A DNA stretch of 64,000 nt from Parapontixanthobacter aurantiacus (GCF_009827635.1 NZ_WTYW01000001.1:886001-950000), one strand, 5' to 3'; positions 20,418 through 29,714 are shown, counted from the stretch's first letter. Notes: generated by a model from the sequence alone, not told the origin. Numbers and translations are program-made.

Positions 20418-21169
20418 ACCTTCCAACCCGTCATCGTGAGCAAATCGAACGTCTCGGAAACACGCCCGTCTTCCCCTGCGAGTTCTGCAAACGCATCCTG
20501 CGCGCGGCAGTAAGCGGCTTTGTCGAGCCTCGGAGCGCGGTCCGTCAGCACGTTCGTCAGGCTTTGGTCACGCAGGTCCGACAGCAATTGTTCGAATGAT
20601 GTGTAGGAAACGTTCAGCCGGTGGCTGTCGACGACCTGTCGGTTGAAACCTACCCGACCAAGAAGCGCGCTGGTGCTGGCTCGGTCGATCATCGGATGCA
20701 TTCGCGCTGCCGGTCGGTCCGCATCCGCCGCCAGCATGATGCTGCGCAAACTGGAGAGGCTTCCGGAACCGAGGATGGTCGACAGGAACACTCCGCCGGG
20801 TCGCAAGGCCGCACGGTAGTGTAGAAGGGCTGCCGGGAGGTCGTTGACCGTTGCCAGCGTGCCGAAATCGAGAACTGCATCGAGTTCCTCGCGAGAATGG
20901 GGCAGTTCCTCATCAAATTGGTCGGGTCCGCGATATTCGATTGCATTTGCGTTGTGCGCCAAGTGGGAAAGCGAGTTTTCAGTCGGATCGCCGACGATCA
21001 AAACATGCCGGGGACTGAGGTTCATGAAAGCGAGGCGCTCCTGAAAGTCCTCTGCCATTTCGTCGAGCAGAAAGGACGCTGCGCTTTCGGAACGCTGCAG
21101 ACTGCGCGCGCGAGCATAGGCGACACGCCGCCTCGCCTTGTCGAAGATTGTCGGAGCCTCGGCTTTCAT
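20414..21169 (-). CDS. Methyltransferase-fold protein (NDUFAF5/BioC-like), degenerate SAM motif
   Basis: 251 residues. The overall plan matches class I SAM-dependent methyltransferases found next to comF in related bacteria: N-terminal FDKARRRVAYARARSLQRS, motif-III-like LLHYRAALRPGGVFLSTILG and a C-terminal cap with LLSDLRDQSLTNVLTDR. The glycine-rich motif I that normally holds SAM (DxGxGxG) is replaced by VLIVGDPTENSL, so SAM binding may be altered or lost. By homology it would be an arginine hydroxylase or methyltransferase-like factor; activity is uncertain. Divergent from comF by 57 bp. Confidence 0.72.
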   Translation of the reverse strand: MKAEAPTIFDKARRRVAYARARSLQRSESAASFLLDEMAEDFQERLAFMNLSPRHVLIVGDPTENSLSHLAHNANAIEYRGPDQFDEELPHSREELDAVLDFGTLATVNDLPAALLHYRAALRPGGVFLSTILGSGSLSSLRSIMLAADADRPAARMHPMIDRASTSALLGRVGFNRQVVDSHRLNVSYTSFEQLLSDLRDQSLTNVLTDRAPRLDKAAYCRAQDAFAELAGEDGRVSETFDLLTMTGWKV

Positions 21170-21226
21170 CGAGCAAAGCCTCTGCCGTGCTTGCTTACCG
21201 CGTGCAAGTGATGCATCCCACAGGCG

Positions 21227-21982
21227 GTGTCGCTAAAATCGGAAATCGTGCGCGGAATCGCGCCAATAGTGGATTTCGTATATCCGCCCCGATGCCCCGC
21301 TTGCGGGAGGGCGACGGGTGCCCAGACCGGGCTGTGCACCACGTGCTGGTCCGAACTCGCCGTACCCGGTCATCCCCTGTGTACCCTATGCTCCATTCCC
21401 CTTTTCTCGGACGACGCATACGAAGAAGCGATTTGCAGCCAATGCGTCGAAGCGCCACCGCTCCACGATGGCATATTCGCGGCCACCATCTACGACGACG
21501 TTTCGCGAAAGCTTATTCTAGCCTTTAAGCATGGGCGCAAAATTGCCTTGGCTCGCTTGCTCGCGCGATTGGTTGTCGCACGCCTGCCGAAAGACGATGT
21601 AGCAAGGATCGTGATCCCTGTCCCCCTGCATCGCTGGCGCCTCTGGCAACGAGGTTACAATCAGGCGGCGCTCCTCGCGCAGGAAATTTCACTTGCCGGT
21701 CATGGAAGCTGCATGGTGGATGGGCTCATACGCACTCGATCGACACCGCCGCTCGGGAACCTGCCTGGAACACAACGTCGCGACCTGCTTGCTGGAAATA
21801 TCCGGGTGAAACCTGCCCGTCGCTCTCGGATCGAGAACGCCGACGTCCTGCTCGTGGACGACGTCGTGACGACGGGCGCGACGAATGGCGAATGCGTCCG
21901 AGTGTTGAAGGAGGCCGGCGCTAAAAGCGTTATCGTGGGATGCGTAGCGCGGGCAGCTTTCCTCCCCCGAAAGAAACAATGA
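21227..21982 (+). CDS. comF: ComF-family phosphoribosyltransferase-like protein
   Basis: 251 residues. N-terminal zinc-ribbon cysteines at C23-x2-C26 and C37-x2-C40, with further CxxC pairs in CTLCSIPLF and CSQC. The PRPP-binding loop VLLVDDVVTTGAT (near 206-218) identifies the phosphoribosyltransferase fold. ComF proteins act in uptake or processing of transforming DNA in competent bacteria, but many family members lie outside competence loci, as here. The start is GTG at 21227, preceded by AGGCG. Confidence 0.92.
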   Translation: MSLKSEIVRGIAPIVDFVYPPRCPACGRATGAQTGLCTTCWSELAVPGHPLCTLCSIPLFSDDAYEEAICSQCVEAPPLHDGIFAATIYDDVSRKLILAFKHGRKIALARLLARLVVARLPKDDVARIVIPVPLHRWRLWQRGYNQAALLAQEISLAGHGSCMVDGLIRTRSTPPLGNLPGTQRRDLLAGNIRVKPARRSRIENADVLLVDDVVTTGATNGECVRVLKEAGAKSVIVGCVARAAFLPRKKQ

Positions 21983-21984
21983 AA

Positions 21985-22020
21985 ACAAAGCAAAACGCCC
22001 GGGACCGTAAGATCCCGGGC
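21985..22020 (-). terminator. Rho-independent terminator of the ncRNA locus
   Basis: GCCCGGGA (minus strand, 22020-22013) pairs with TCCCGGGC (22004-21997) around an 8-base loop, and is followed by the U-rich run GTTTTGCTTTGTTTTC. The U-tract is on the minus strand, so it terminates the RNA transcribed away from hisI. On the plus strand the stem follows comF by 14 bp but has no U-tract. Confidence 0.75.
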
Positions 22021-22206
22021 GCCGCGTGACGAATATCGTTCGGCCTTTCGGCGAATGCGAAGCCCCCCAGCGATCGCATCGAACGACTATGTCATCGAAC
22101 TCGAAGGCGCCCGATGTCCCCACTTCGGTCGTCTGCTTCAAGTTTCCCTGAACCCGGCGTCATGCATTGCTTCCCCCGAGCTGGGCTTCCTTGCGAAAGC
22201 CGTGAC
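21997..22206 (-). ncRNA. Structured RNA locus with own terminator, 6S-RNA-like candidate
   Basis: Between comF and hisI, no supported protein fits. The minus strand folds into one long rod: CGGCTTTCG (22194-22202) pairs with CGAAAGGCCG (22041-22050, one bulge), and GAAGCCCAGC (22180-22189) pairs with GCTGGGGGGCTTC (22059-22071, two extra bases), with an internal loop between. Inside, AACTTGAAG pairs with CTTCGAGTT around a CCGA/TCGG hairpin. The rod with an internal bubble, about 175-200 nt length and the GGGTTCAGGG element resemble 6S RNA. It is followed on the same strand by a terminator. Two-piece tmRNA, SRP RNA and RNase P RNA were considered and lack their signature sequences. Ends are approximate. 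Confidence 0.55.
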
Positions 22207-22390
22207 ATCTAACTCTCAAATAAATCTTCATTCGCAAAGTGGAGAGAGTAGCCCTGTCCTATTTTGAAATCGCTCTGTTGTTATCAGGCAACAGCGACTA
22301 AATGGCCTCGTTGGATATTATCCGCAGCGGAACGGACAGGGCCGTGAAAAAGAGGATCGAACCATCGACAATACGGAAATCAGTTCGGAT

Positions 22391-22726
22391 TTGAAATTGA
22401 AGCGGGACCAGGCCGGACTCGTCGTAGCTGTCATTCAGGATGCTCAGACGAGGGACATCTTGATGGTCGGCTACATGAATGACGAAGCGTTCGAAAAGAC
22501 GCGGTCTACAGGCCTCGTCCATTTCTTCTCCCGGTCGCGCCAGAAGCTATGGTGTAAGGGTGAGACCTCTGGAAACACGCTCGCCGTCGAATCCGTGCGA
22601 CTGGACTGCGATCAGGATGCCATACTCGTTCTCGCGACGCCCGCCGGGCCGACCTGTCATACCGGTGCCACGAGTTGCTTCTTCAGGGAACTGGACGGTG
22701 ACGCTCTCGTAACAGTCAAGACTTGA
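22391..22726 (+). CDS. hisI: Phosphoribosyl-AMP cyclohydrolase
   Basis: 111 residues from TTG 22391. Third step of histidine biosynthesis: opens the purine ring of phosphoribosyl-AMP. Motifs: [22 protein letters not shown], and the metal-binding region [28 protein letters not shown], with Cys and Asp ligands intact. The frame has no ATG at a suitable place: it is open back to a TGA at 22265, and residues just before the TTG (IDNTEISSD) look like family N-terminal sequence. The true start may therefore be another non-AUG codon upstream. No other his genes nearby. Confidence 0.9.
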   Translation: MKLKRDQAGLVVAVIQDAQTRDILMVGYMNDEAFEKTRSTGLVHFFSRSRQKLWCKGETSGNTLAVESVRLDCDQDAILVLATPAGPTCHTGATSCFFRELDGDALVTVKT

Positions 22727-22757
22727 CGTTTACGTAAGGGAACTGTATCGAGCGGTC

Positions 22758-23225
22758 ATGGCTTCTCGAAATCTTGCATCAGTCAAAAGCGAAGGTTCGA
22801 CCGGCAAGCAAGAGCGCGGCCCGCATGCCGGGGCGCATCTTGAACGGCCCGACGAATTGTCTCGAGAGCAATATGCGATATCGGACCTGACGAAAGAATT
22901 CGACTGTACGGCCCGGGCGCTTCGCTTTTACGAGGATGAAGGGCTGATTGCTCCGACCCGCGTCGGCCTGACCAGGATATATTCGAAGAGGGATCGTGCG
23001 CGCCTCGCCTGGATCATGCGCGCGAAGAACGTCGGATTCAGCCTTACGGAGATCAAGGAGATGATCGATCTCTACGATCTGGATGATGGGCGGACCGAAC
23101 AGCGTCGTGTGACGATCGAGCGCTGCGAAGCACATATTGCGAAGCTCAAGAACCAGCGTGACGACATCGACAGCGCCATCTCCGAACTCGACGACTTCGT
23201 CGACCGCATCAAGAGCCTGATGTAG
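22758..23225 (+). CDS. MerR-family transcriptional regulator
   Basis: 155 residues. After a disordered N-terminal extension of about 40 residues comes the MerR winged HTH (YAISDLTKEFDCTARALRFYEDEGLIAPTRVGLTRIYSKRDRARL), then a long dimerisation coiled coil (TIERCEAHIAKLKNQRDDIDSAISELDDFVDRI). No metal-binding cysteines at the C-terminus, so it is of the LiuR/acyl-CoA-metabolism type rather than a metal sensor. It is 40 bp upstream of an acyl-CoA dehydrogenase gene on the same strand, which suggests it controls that gene. Confidence 0.88.
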   Translation: MASRNLASVKSEGSTGKQERGPHAGAHLERPDELSREQYAISDLTKEFDCTARALRFYEDEGLIAPTRVGLTRIYSKRDRARLAWIMRAKNVGFSLTEIKEMIDLYDLDDGRTEQRRVTIERCEAHIAKLKNQRDDIDSAISELDDFVDRIKSLM

Positions 23226-23265
23226 CCGACTTGAGAATAATTCCCCTTTCCCCAAAGGACATCAA

Positions 23266-25071
23266 ATGCCGATTTACACCGCACCGACCAAGGATGCTCG
23301 TTTCATCATCAACGACGTTCTGAACCTTGCAAGCTACAACAATCTCGATGGCTTCGAGCAAGCGACGGATGACATGATCGAAGCCGTCGTCAATGAAGCG
23401 GGCAAGTTCACCGCAGAAGTGCTCGCGCCCCTCAATCCCGTTGGGGACGAGAAGGGCTGCGTCCGCCATGAAGACGGGTCGGTCACAACGCCCGAAGGCT
23501 TCAAGGAAGCATTCGAGCAATATCGGGAGAGCGGTTGGGGCACGGTGGCAGCTCCTGAAGAATTTGGCGGACAGGGATTGCCCCATGTACTCGGTTTCGC
23601 GGTCGAGGAGTTCATGTCGACGGCGAACATGGCTTTCGCCATGTATCCCGGACTTACGACCGGAGCGATCTCCGCACTCATCGCCGCTGGCTCCGAGGAG
23701 CAGAAGCAGAAATACGTGCCGAACATGATATCGGGCAAATGGCTCGGAACGATGAACCTGACCGAACCGCACTGCGGGACCGATTTGGGCCTGATCCGCA
23801 CCAAAGCGGAACCCCAGGCTGATGGCTCCTACGCCATCACCGGAACCAAGATTTTTATTTCCGCAGGCGAGCACGACCTGACGGAAAACATCATTCACCT
23901 CGTTCTTGCCAAGACGCCGGGTGCGCCCGACAGTTCGAAGGGTATCTCCCTGTTCGTTGTTCCCAAGGTTTTGGTCAACGACGATGGATCGCTCGGCGAG
24001 CGTAATGGCGTGACTTGTGGCTCGATCGAGGAGAAGATGGGGATCCACGGCAATGCGACCTGCGTCCTCAATTACGATGGCGCGAAGGGCTGGATGGTCG
24101 GCGAGGAAAACCGCGGTCTGGCTGCGATGTTCGTGATGATGAACGCCGCCCGTCTCGGTGTCGGAATTCAGGGCTTGAGCCAGGCGGAGGTCGCTTATCA
24201 GAACGCCGTCGCCTACGCGCTCGATCGGCGGCAGGGGCGGGCGTTGACCGGTCCTGCCGACCCAGAGGCACAAGCTGACCCCATCTTTGTTCATCCCGAC
24301 GTTCGCCGCATGCTCATGGACGGCAAGGCCTTTACCGAAGGGATGCGCGCCTTGTGCCTTTGGGGTGCCTTGCAGGTGGATCTGACGCATCGCGGCGCGA
24401 CCGAAGAAGACCGCGAACGGGCTGATACTCTCATCAGCCTGCTGACGCCTGTCATCAAGGGCTATGGCACCGATAAGGGCTACGAAGTCGCGACCAACAT
24501 GCAGCAGGTGTTCGGCGGTCACGGTTACGTGCGCGAATGGGGCGTCGAGCAATATGTCCGCGATGCCCGGATCGCCATGATTTACGAGGGAACGAACGGC
24601 GTTCAGGCGATGGACCTGTGCGGTCGGAAGCTTGCGCAGAAGGGCGGTGCGGCCATTCAAGCGTTCTTTGCCATGTGCGACGAGGAAATCGCAGCCGCCA
24701 AGGACGACGAACGCCTGGCCGGTCTGGCGGATGCGCTGGACAAGGCACTAGGTCAGCAAAAGGCTGCGACCATGTGGTTCATGCAGAACGCCATGCAGAA
24801 CCCGAACAATTTGGGGGCAGGCGCGCACCACTACATGCACATCATGGGGATCGTGACGATCGGACTGATGTGGCTGAAGATGGCGAAGGTCGCGCAGGCG
24901 AAACTCGCCGAAGGTACGCAGGACGAAGCGTTCTACGAAACCAAGGTGGCAACGGCGCAATACTACATGGATCGGTTCTTGCCCGACGTCGGCGCGCTGC
25001 GCCGCAAGCTGGAAGCGGGCAGCGGCAGTCTGATGGCGCTGGACGAGGACTGTTTTGCGACTGCCGCCTGA
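23266..25071 (+). CDS. Acyl-CoA dehydrogenase with C-terminal extension domain
   Basis: 601 residues, the long form of the family (about 200 residues beyond MCAD-type enzymes). FAD-dependent alpha,beta-dehydrogenation of acyl-CoA. Visible: central motif GTMNLTEPHCGTDLGLIRTKAEP, the substrate/FAD region GTKIFISAGEHD, and the catalytic-base region with MIYEGTNGVQAMDLCGRKL. The C-terminal helical domain (from about 465) is of the kind found in DmdC-like and long acyl-CoA dehydrogenases. Preceded by a MerR regulator and ended by a strong bidirectional terminator. Confidence 0.95.
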   Translation: MPIYTAPTKDARFIINDVLNLASYNNLDGFEQATDDMIEAVVNEAGKFTAEVLAPLNPVGDEKGCVRHEDGSVTTPEGFKEAFEQYRESGWGTVAAPEEFGGQGLPHVLGFAVEEFMSTANMAFAMYPGLTTGAISALIAAGSEEQKQKYVPNMISGKWLGTMNLTEPHCGTDLGLIRTKAEPQADGSYAITGTKIFISAGEHDLTENIIHLVLAKTPGAPDSSKGISLFVVPKVLVNDDGSLGERNGVTCGSIEEKMGIHGNATCVLNYDGAKGWMVGEENRGLAAMFVMMNAARLGVGIQGLSQAEVAYQNAVAYALDRRQGRALTGPADPEAQADPIFVHPDVRRMLMDGKAFTEGMRALCLWGALQVDLTHRGATEEDRERADTLISLLTPVIKGYGTDKGYEVATNMQQVFGGHGYVREWGVEQYVRDARIAMIYEGTNGVQAMDLCGRKLAQKGGAAIQAFFAMCDEEIAAAKDDERLAGLADALDKALGQQKAATMWFMQNAMQNPNNLGAGAHHYMHIMGIVTIGLMWLKMAKVAQAKLAEGTQDEAFYETKVATAQYYMDRFLPDVGALRRKLEAGSGSLMALDEDCFATAA

Positions 25072-25092
25072 TTTTGCAAAATGACAATGAAA

Positions 25093-25117
25093 GGGCCGCA
25101 ATCTGCGGCCCTTTTTT
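25093..25117. terminator. Bidirectional terminator between acyl-CoA dehydrogenase and cysK
   Basis: GGGCCGCA (25093-25100) and TGCGGCCC (25104-25111) form an 8-bp GC stem with a 3-base loop, followed by TTTTTT on the plus strand. It lies between two convergent genes, 21 bp after one stop and 8 bp before the other; the A-rich bases on its left side give a weaker U-run for the cysK direction. Confidence 0.85.
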
Positions 25118-25124
25118 CCATCGA

Positions 25125-26045
25125 TCAGCTTTCTGGAAGAAAATCCGGAACGGACAGGTAACGCTCTCCGGTGTCGTAGTTGAAGCCGAGAATCCGCTTT
25201 CCTGCATCGATTTCGGGCAGCTTCTTCTTGATCGCCGCGAGCGTGGCGCCGCTCGAAATACCGACGAGCATTCCCTCTTCCGAAGCACATCGCCGCGCCA
25301 TTTCCTTCGCATCTTCGGGATCGACGGTAATTGCGCCATCGATCGCGTCGGTATGCAAATTCTCCGGGATGAACCCGGCCCCGATGCCCTGGATCGGGTG
25401 TGGACCGGGCTGGCCACCGGAAATGACGGGAGAGCCCTCGGGTTCGACGGCATAGGCCCTCAGGTTCGCCCAATGGCGTTTCATCTCTTCCGCACAGCCC
25501 GTGATGTGCCCGCCGGTTCCGACGCCAGTGATCATCACGTCGATCGGCGTATCAGCGAAGTCTGCAATGATCTCTTGAGCCGTGGTGCGAACATGGACCT
25601 CGAAATTCGCGGGGTTGTCGAACTGTGCGGCCATCCATGCACCTTCGGTTTGGGAAACGAGTTCGCTTGCGCGCTCGATCGCACCTTTCATGCCCTTGGT
25701 CTTGTCCGTCAGATCGAACGTGGCCCCATAGGCGAGCATCAGGCGGCGGCGCTCGATCGACATGCTTTCTGGCATGACAAGGACCAGCTTGTAGCCTTTG
25801 ACGGCGGCGACCATAGCCAGGCCGATCCCGGTATTGCCGCTGGTCGGCTCGATGATCGTGCCCCCCGGCTTTAGCTTTCCCGATTTTTCAGCATCCTCGA
25901 CCATGGCGAGGGCGATCCGATCCTTGATCGATCCGCCCGGATTGCTGCGCTCGGACTTGATCCACACTTCGTGATCCGGGAACATCCGCCCCAGCCTGAT
26001 ATGGGGCGTATTTCCTATGGTGGCGAGTATTGTGTCGGCTTTCAC
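25125..26045 (-). CDS. cysK: Cysteine synthase A (O-acetylserine sulfhydrylase)
   Basis: 306 residues. PLP enzyme making cysteine from O-acetylserine and sulfide. The PLP lysine is in [12 protein letters not shown] (near 43), the substrate loop is [12 protein letters not shown], and the phosphate-binding loop is [10 protein letters not shown]. The C-terminal SSGATLAAI is also standard. The ATG overlaps the stop of the upstream MFS gene, so the two are co-transcribed. The neighbour could export a related metabolite, but that is only inference. Confidence 0.96.
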   Translation of the reverse strand: MKADTILATIGNTPHIRLGRMFPDHEVWIKSERSNPGGSIKDRIALAMVEDAEKSGKLKPGGTIIEPTSGNTGIGLAMVAAVKGYKLVLVMPESMSIERRRLMLAYGATFDLTDKTKGMKGAIERASELVSQTEGAWMAAQFDNPANFEVHVRTTAQEIIADFADTPIDVMITGVGTGGHITGCAEEMKRHWANLRAYAVEPEGSPVISGGQPGPHPIQGIGAGFIPENLHTDAIDGAITVDPEDAKEMARRCASEEGMLVGISSGATLAAIKKKLPEIDAGKRILGFNYDTGERYLSVPDFLPES

Positions 26046-27331
26046 GCTGTCTTCTCCGTTGTTCTTTTCGTTTCCTCGTCCTGTAACGCTTCAGGAGGGT
26101 CAAAGGTATGGGTGGTTCGCAAGACAGGGAAGACCCTCGTCCATAGTGCGACTGTGACGATGGCTCCCACACCGCCGGAAACGACCGCCAGAACTGGCCC
26201 GATGAGGAAAGCGAGCGAACCGGAAAAAAAGTCGCCGAACTCGTTCGAGGCTGAAATGGTAAGCATGGAGACGCTCGATACGCGGCCTCGCTTATCGTCC
26301 GGCGTATGAAGTTGGATCAGCGACTGGCGAATATAGACAGAGAACATATCTGCCGCCCCGACGAGGAATAGCATCACGAGCGAGAACGGCATGGATTTCG
26401 ACAGGCCAAATCCGATGGTGGCAAGACCGAAGGCCGCAACCGCCAGAAGCATTTTCGGACCGACATAGGTTTTGAGAGGATTGAACGAAAACCAGAGAGC
26501 AGTAAGCGCCGCACCGACCGCTGGAGCCATCGCGAGTTGTGCGAGGCCGGTTTCTCCTACTTGCAGGATGTCGCGCGCATAGACGGGGAAAAGGGCGGTA
26601 GCACCGGCCAGAAAAACGGCGAAAAGATCGAGGGTAATCGCCCCCAAAACCATCTTGTTATGGACGACGTATTTCAGACCCTCGACGATTTGTCCGATCG
26701 GCCGCTGACTTCCGGCAATCGGCGTCCGCGGCACCTGACCTATGAACCCCAGCGATATCGCCGCAAGCAGAAATAGGACGGAAGCCGCCACATAGGGCAG
26801 GGAGGGGAAGATCGCATAAAGATAACCGCCAATTGCCGGGCCGACGATCATGCCGCTTTGCCAGGCAATGGACGAGAGAGCGATGGCGTTCGGCAATATC
26901 TCCTTGGGAACGAGATTCGGTGCTAGCGCCGACAGGGCAGGGCCGTTGAACGCCCGTACGATGCCGAGAATTATCGCGACGACGAACAGCACCGCGAGGG
27001 AGATTGTGCCGAAATAGGTAAACAACGCCAAAGCGATCGCGCAACCAAGTTGCAGGAGAATGGTCAATTGCCCGATCATGCGACGGTGAAACCGGTCCGC
27101 CGCCAATCCTGAGAAAGGCGTCAAAAGGAAGAGCGGAACGAATTGCAGGAGGCCAATCAGCGCGAGTTGACCGGACGCTTCTCCCACGCTCATCCCGCCG
27201 TCGCGCGCAATATTATAGGTTTGCCAACCGATGATCAGCATCATCGCGTATTGGCCCAGCGTCATCGCAAGGCGTGCGATCCAGTAAGCGCGGAAATTGG
27301 CTATCGAGAAAGGGGAGACGGGTCTTTCCAC
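26042..27331 (-). CDS. MFS transporter (MFS_3/EntS-like exporter)
   Basis: 429 residues, about 12 membrane segments. N-terminal [35 protein letters not shown] and the loop [21 protein letters not shown] (the MFS signature loop between helices 2 and 3) match the MFS_3 exporter group that includes EntS. C-terminal tail is charged. Substrate unknown. Overlaps cysK by 4 bp (ATGA), suggesting translational coupling. Confidence 0.9.
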   Translation of the reverse strand: MERPVSPFSIANFRAYWIARLAMTLGQYAMMLIIGWQTYNIARDGGMSVGEASGQLALIGLLQFVPLFLLTPFSGLAADRFHRRMIGQLTILLQLGCAIALALFTYFGTISLAVLFVVAIILGIVRAFNGPALSALAPNLVPKEILPNAIALSSIAWQSGMIVGPAIGGYLYAIFPSLPYVAASVLFLLAAISLGFIGQVPRTPIAGSQRPIGQIVEGLKYVVHNKMVLGAITLDLFAVFLAGATALFPVYARDILQVGETGLAQLAMAPAVGAALTALWFSFNPLKTYVGPKMLLAVAAFGLATIGFGLSKSMPFSLVMLFLVGAADMFSVYIRQSLIQLHTPDDKRGRVSSVSMLTISASNEFGDFFSGSLAFLIGPVLAVVSGGVGAIVTVALWTRVFPVLRTTHTFDPPEALQDEETKRTTEKTA

Positions 27332-27417
27332 GCACCGCCAATGGCAGCGCTCAGGTCATTTGCAAAGCCGTTTGTTACGAACGCTCGTTAGCGGCTTGCC
27401 GCGCGTTTCTCAGCCGA

Positions 27418-27765
27418 TCAGCGCGGTCGCCGAAGGCGAGGGTTAGGCTGCAACGTGTTGATCATGGAAAGGAAGTCATCCTGCCTGAGGATACGTTCGA
27501 ACTGAAAGCCCGCACGATTGTCGCGGGTCCAGATGACATAGGCTTCGATACGCCCGATGATTGGCAGCCGGATGATAACCCGGTCACCGCGAGCAAGACC
27601 GTCAGCATCGTCGACCATGAAACCGTGAGCCGAGATGTTGACGACATGCATTTCGAGATCGCCGGACCGATGATGCTCGGCAATGACCGGATAATCCACG
27701 GGATGCCGTGCCACGCGGCGCAGTTCGGTAACGCTCAATTGTGCTCCCGCACCCATCTTGTTCAA
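27418..27765 (-). CDS. PilZ-domain protein (putative c-di-GMP receptor)
   Basis: 115 residues, one domain. N-terminal LRRVARHPVDYPVIAE resembles the RxxxR c-di-GMP-binding loop (RRVAR), and VVNISAHGFMVDDADGLARGD matches the (D/N)xSxxG motif (NISAHG). Single-domain PilZ proteins usually act through a partner; no flagellar, pilus or polysaccharide genes are adjacent. It lies between an MFS gene and tyrS on the same strand. Confidence 0.85.
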   Translation of the reverse strand: MNKMGAGAQLSVTELRRVARHPVDYPVIAEHHRSGDLEMHVVNISAHGFMVDDADGLARGDRVIIRLPIIGRIEAYVIWTRDNRAGFQFERILRQDDFLSMINTLQPNPRLRRPR

Positions 27766-27867
27766 CCCTTCGATCTCATGTCGGATAAGACCAGATGAGC
27801 GAAAAAGGCTGATATTTGGTAAACGCGCCGTAGAGAATTGCCCTTCCGCTTAGCGAGTTGATCAAGC

Positions 27868-29100
27868 CTACACCCCGCGCAGAACCGCGTGCTTCTTCTT
27901 TCCGAGGCTCAGCTTGATCTGCTCGCCCGGTGACAACTCGATTAGTTGGCCAGCTTCGGACACGACCTCGCCGTCGAGCTTGACGGCACCCTCCGATATT
28001 TTGCGTTTTGCTTCCCCGTTCGACGCAGAGAACCCAAGTTCCGTCAGCACCGCATTCACGCGCGCCCCTTCGCGAGAAATGTGCAGGGTTGGCAGATCGG
28101 CTCCGGAACCGCCCGCAGCAAACGTTTCGGTAGCGGTGCGTTCCGCCGCATCCGCAGCGGCCTTTCCGCGGACGAGTGTCGTCACCTCGTTCGCTAGCAC
28201 CACCTTGGCCTCGTTGATCTCGCTGCCTTCGAGCGCTTCCAAGCGCCGTATCTCTTCCAAGGAGACATCAGTGAAGAGACGAAGAAAGCGTCCAACGTCC
28301 CGATCGTCCGTATTGCGCCAATATTGCCAGAAGTCGTAAGCTGGCAACCGGTCCTCGTTCAGCCAGACAGCACCCGACACCGACTTGCCCATTTTCTGCC
28401 CGTCCGCTCGCGTCAAGAGAGGGGCTGTCACGCCAAACAGTTCGCGACCGTCGAGACGTCGGGCCAATTCGATCCCGTTGACGATATTGCCCCACTGGTC
28501 GCTCCCGCCGAGTTGCAGGCGGCAATCGTGATCGCGGGCCAGTTTGACGAAATCGTATGCCTGCATGATCATGTAATTGAATTCGAGGAACGTCAGCGGT
28601 TGCTCTCGTTCGAGGCGGGTCTTGACGGAATCGAAGGCCAGCATTCGGTTGATCGTGAAATGAGGTCCTACATCGCGTAACAGTTCGATGTAGCCCAATT
28701 CGCTCAGCCACTTGTCGTTGTCGATCAATAAAGCGCCGGTTTCGCTATCGTCGAAGCGCAGGATCTGTTCGAAGCTGGTGCGGATGGAAGCGATATTCTC
28801 GGACAGTGTTTGTTCGGTCAACATCTGCCGCGTTTCGTCGCGGCCCGAGGGGTCGCCGACTTTCGCGGTGCCGCCGCCCATGATCACGATCGGACGATGA
28901 CCGGCCTGCTGAACTCGCTTGAGAAGCATGATCGAGGCGAGGTTGCCGACATGCAGCGACGAGGCCGTCGGATCGAACCCGACATAGGCAGTGATGATTT
29001 TTTCGCACGCGAGTTTGTCCAGTCCCTCGGCATCGGTTGCCTGATGGATGTGACCGCGTTCTTCGAGCAAACGCATCAATTCGGATTTGTACTCTTGCAT
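27868..29100 (-). CDS. tyrS: Tyrosine-tRNA ligase
   Basis: 410 residues. Class I synthetase: the HIGH-like motif is HVGN (in SSLHVGN), the KMSKS-like motif is KMGKS (in DGQKMGKSVSG), and a C-terminal S4 RNA-binding domain starts near residue 350 (ISEGAVKLDGEVV). Tyrosine-specific residues in YVGFDPTASSLHVGN are present. Start set at ATG 29100 because the family starts near YKSELMRLLEERGHI; the open frame to 29175 encodes unrelated sequence. Divergent from the DOMON-like gene by 92 bp. Confidence 0.97.
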   Translation of the reverse strand: MQEYKSELMRLLEERGHIHQATDAEGLDKLACEKIITAYVGFDPTASSLHVGNLASIMLLKRVQQAGHRPIVIMGGGTAKVGDPSGRDETRQMLTEQTLSENIASIRTSFEQILRFDDSETGALLIDNDKWLSELGYIELLRDVGPHFTINRMLAFDSVKTRLEREQPLTFLEFNYMIMQAYDFVKLARDHDCRLQLGGSDQWGNIVNGIELARRLDGRELFGVTAPLLTRADGQKMGKSVSGAVWLNEDRLPAYDFWQYWRNTDDRDVGRFLRLFTDVSLEEIRRLEALEGSEINEAKVVLANEVTTLVRGKAAADAAERTATETFAAGGSGADLPTLHISREGARVNAVLTELGFSASNGEAKRKISEGAVKLDGEVVSEAGQLIELSPGEQIKLSLGKKKHAVLRGV

Positions 29101-29192
29101 AGCGCTTGCCGTTAGAAAGATTTGCGAGCCGATGGAAGGGCGGAAACATCGGTACCCTTGCGAGTGACGAGGCATTGCGCGATAGGCGAACC

Positions 29193-29714
29193 ATGAGAAA
29201 GCTTGTCCTTCATCCGGATTGCGCTGACGGACCGGTGTCGGGCATCGAGGCCGAGCTTCATCCTACTCCTACGGGTTGCCGTGCAGCTTTCGTAATTGCC
29301 GGAGCCTTCGACAACCTGGTCATTCCGGGCAGGGAAACGCCGACGCGACGGGACGAATTGTGGCGAACGACATGCTGCGAGATTTTCTGGCAGCCCAAAG
29401 CCGACACCTCCTACCGCGAGATTAATTTATCGCCTTCAACATGCTGGGCCGCTTATGATTTTGCGGACTATCGTGCAAAGCGGCAAGACGCTGCGTTGGA
29501 TCGGATTGTCGTCTGGTCGGAACGCGCTGAAGACTCCCTGACCTTGAAGGCAGAAATAGAGGGGATTTTCAAGTTGCCGGCATCTATCGGTTTATCGACA
29601 GTGATCGAAGAAAGTGATGGTCGAATGCAGTATTGGGCGCTCGCCTTTCCGGAAGGTCCGCCGGACTTCCACCGCGCAAGCTCGCGCAGATTGCATGTGG
29701 CGGGGCGGCTATGA
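29193..29714 (+). CDS. DOMON-like domain-containing protein
   Basis: 173 residues, soluble beta-sandwich. The pattern VLHPDCADGPVSGIEAELH, then WRTTCCEIFWQPKADTSYREINLSPSTCWAAYDFADYRAKR, matches the DOMON-like (MurB-associated) family. No signal peptide is evident, so probably cytoplasmic. DOMON domains bind haem or sugar; no haem-ligand pair is obvious here. Start taken at ATG 29193. Its stop overlaps the following DUF1343 gene (CTATGAGC), so both are translated together. Confidence 0.85.
   Translation: MRKLVLHPDCADGPVSGIEAELHPTPTGCRAAFVIAGAFDNLVIPGRETPTRRDELWRTTCCEIFWQPKADTSYREINLSPSTCWAAYDFADYRAKRQDAALDRIVVWSERAEDSLTLKAEIEGIFKLPASIGLSTVIEESDGRMQYWALAFPEGPPDFHRASSRRLHVAGRL

Noticed and set aside
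21689-22141. Protein gene on the minus strand in the comF-hisI gap
   Set aside because: It overlaps comF antisense, begins at TTG and has no family. The gap is better explained by a structured RNA with its own terminator.
21997-22206. Two-piece tmRNA as the identity of the RNA locus
   Set aside because: No tag-peptide reading frame and no tRNA-like T-arm (GGTTCGA) are visible; the rod with internal bubble fits 6S better.
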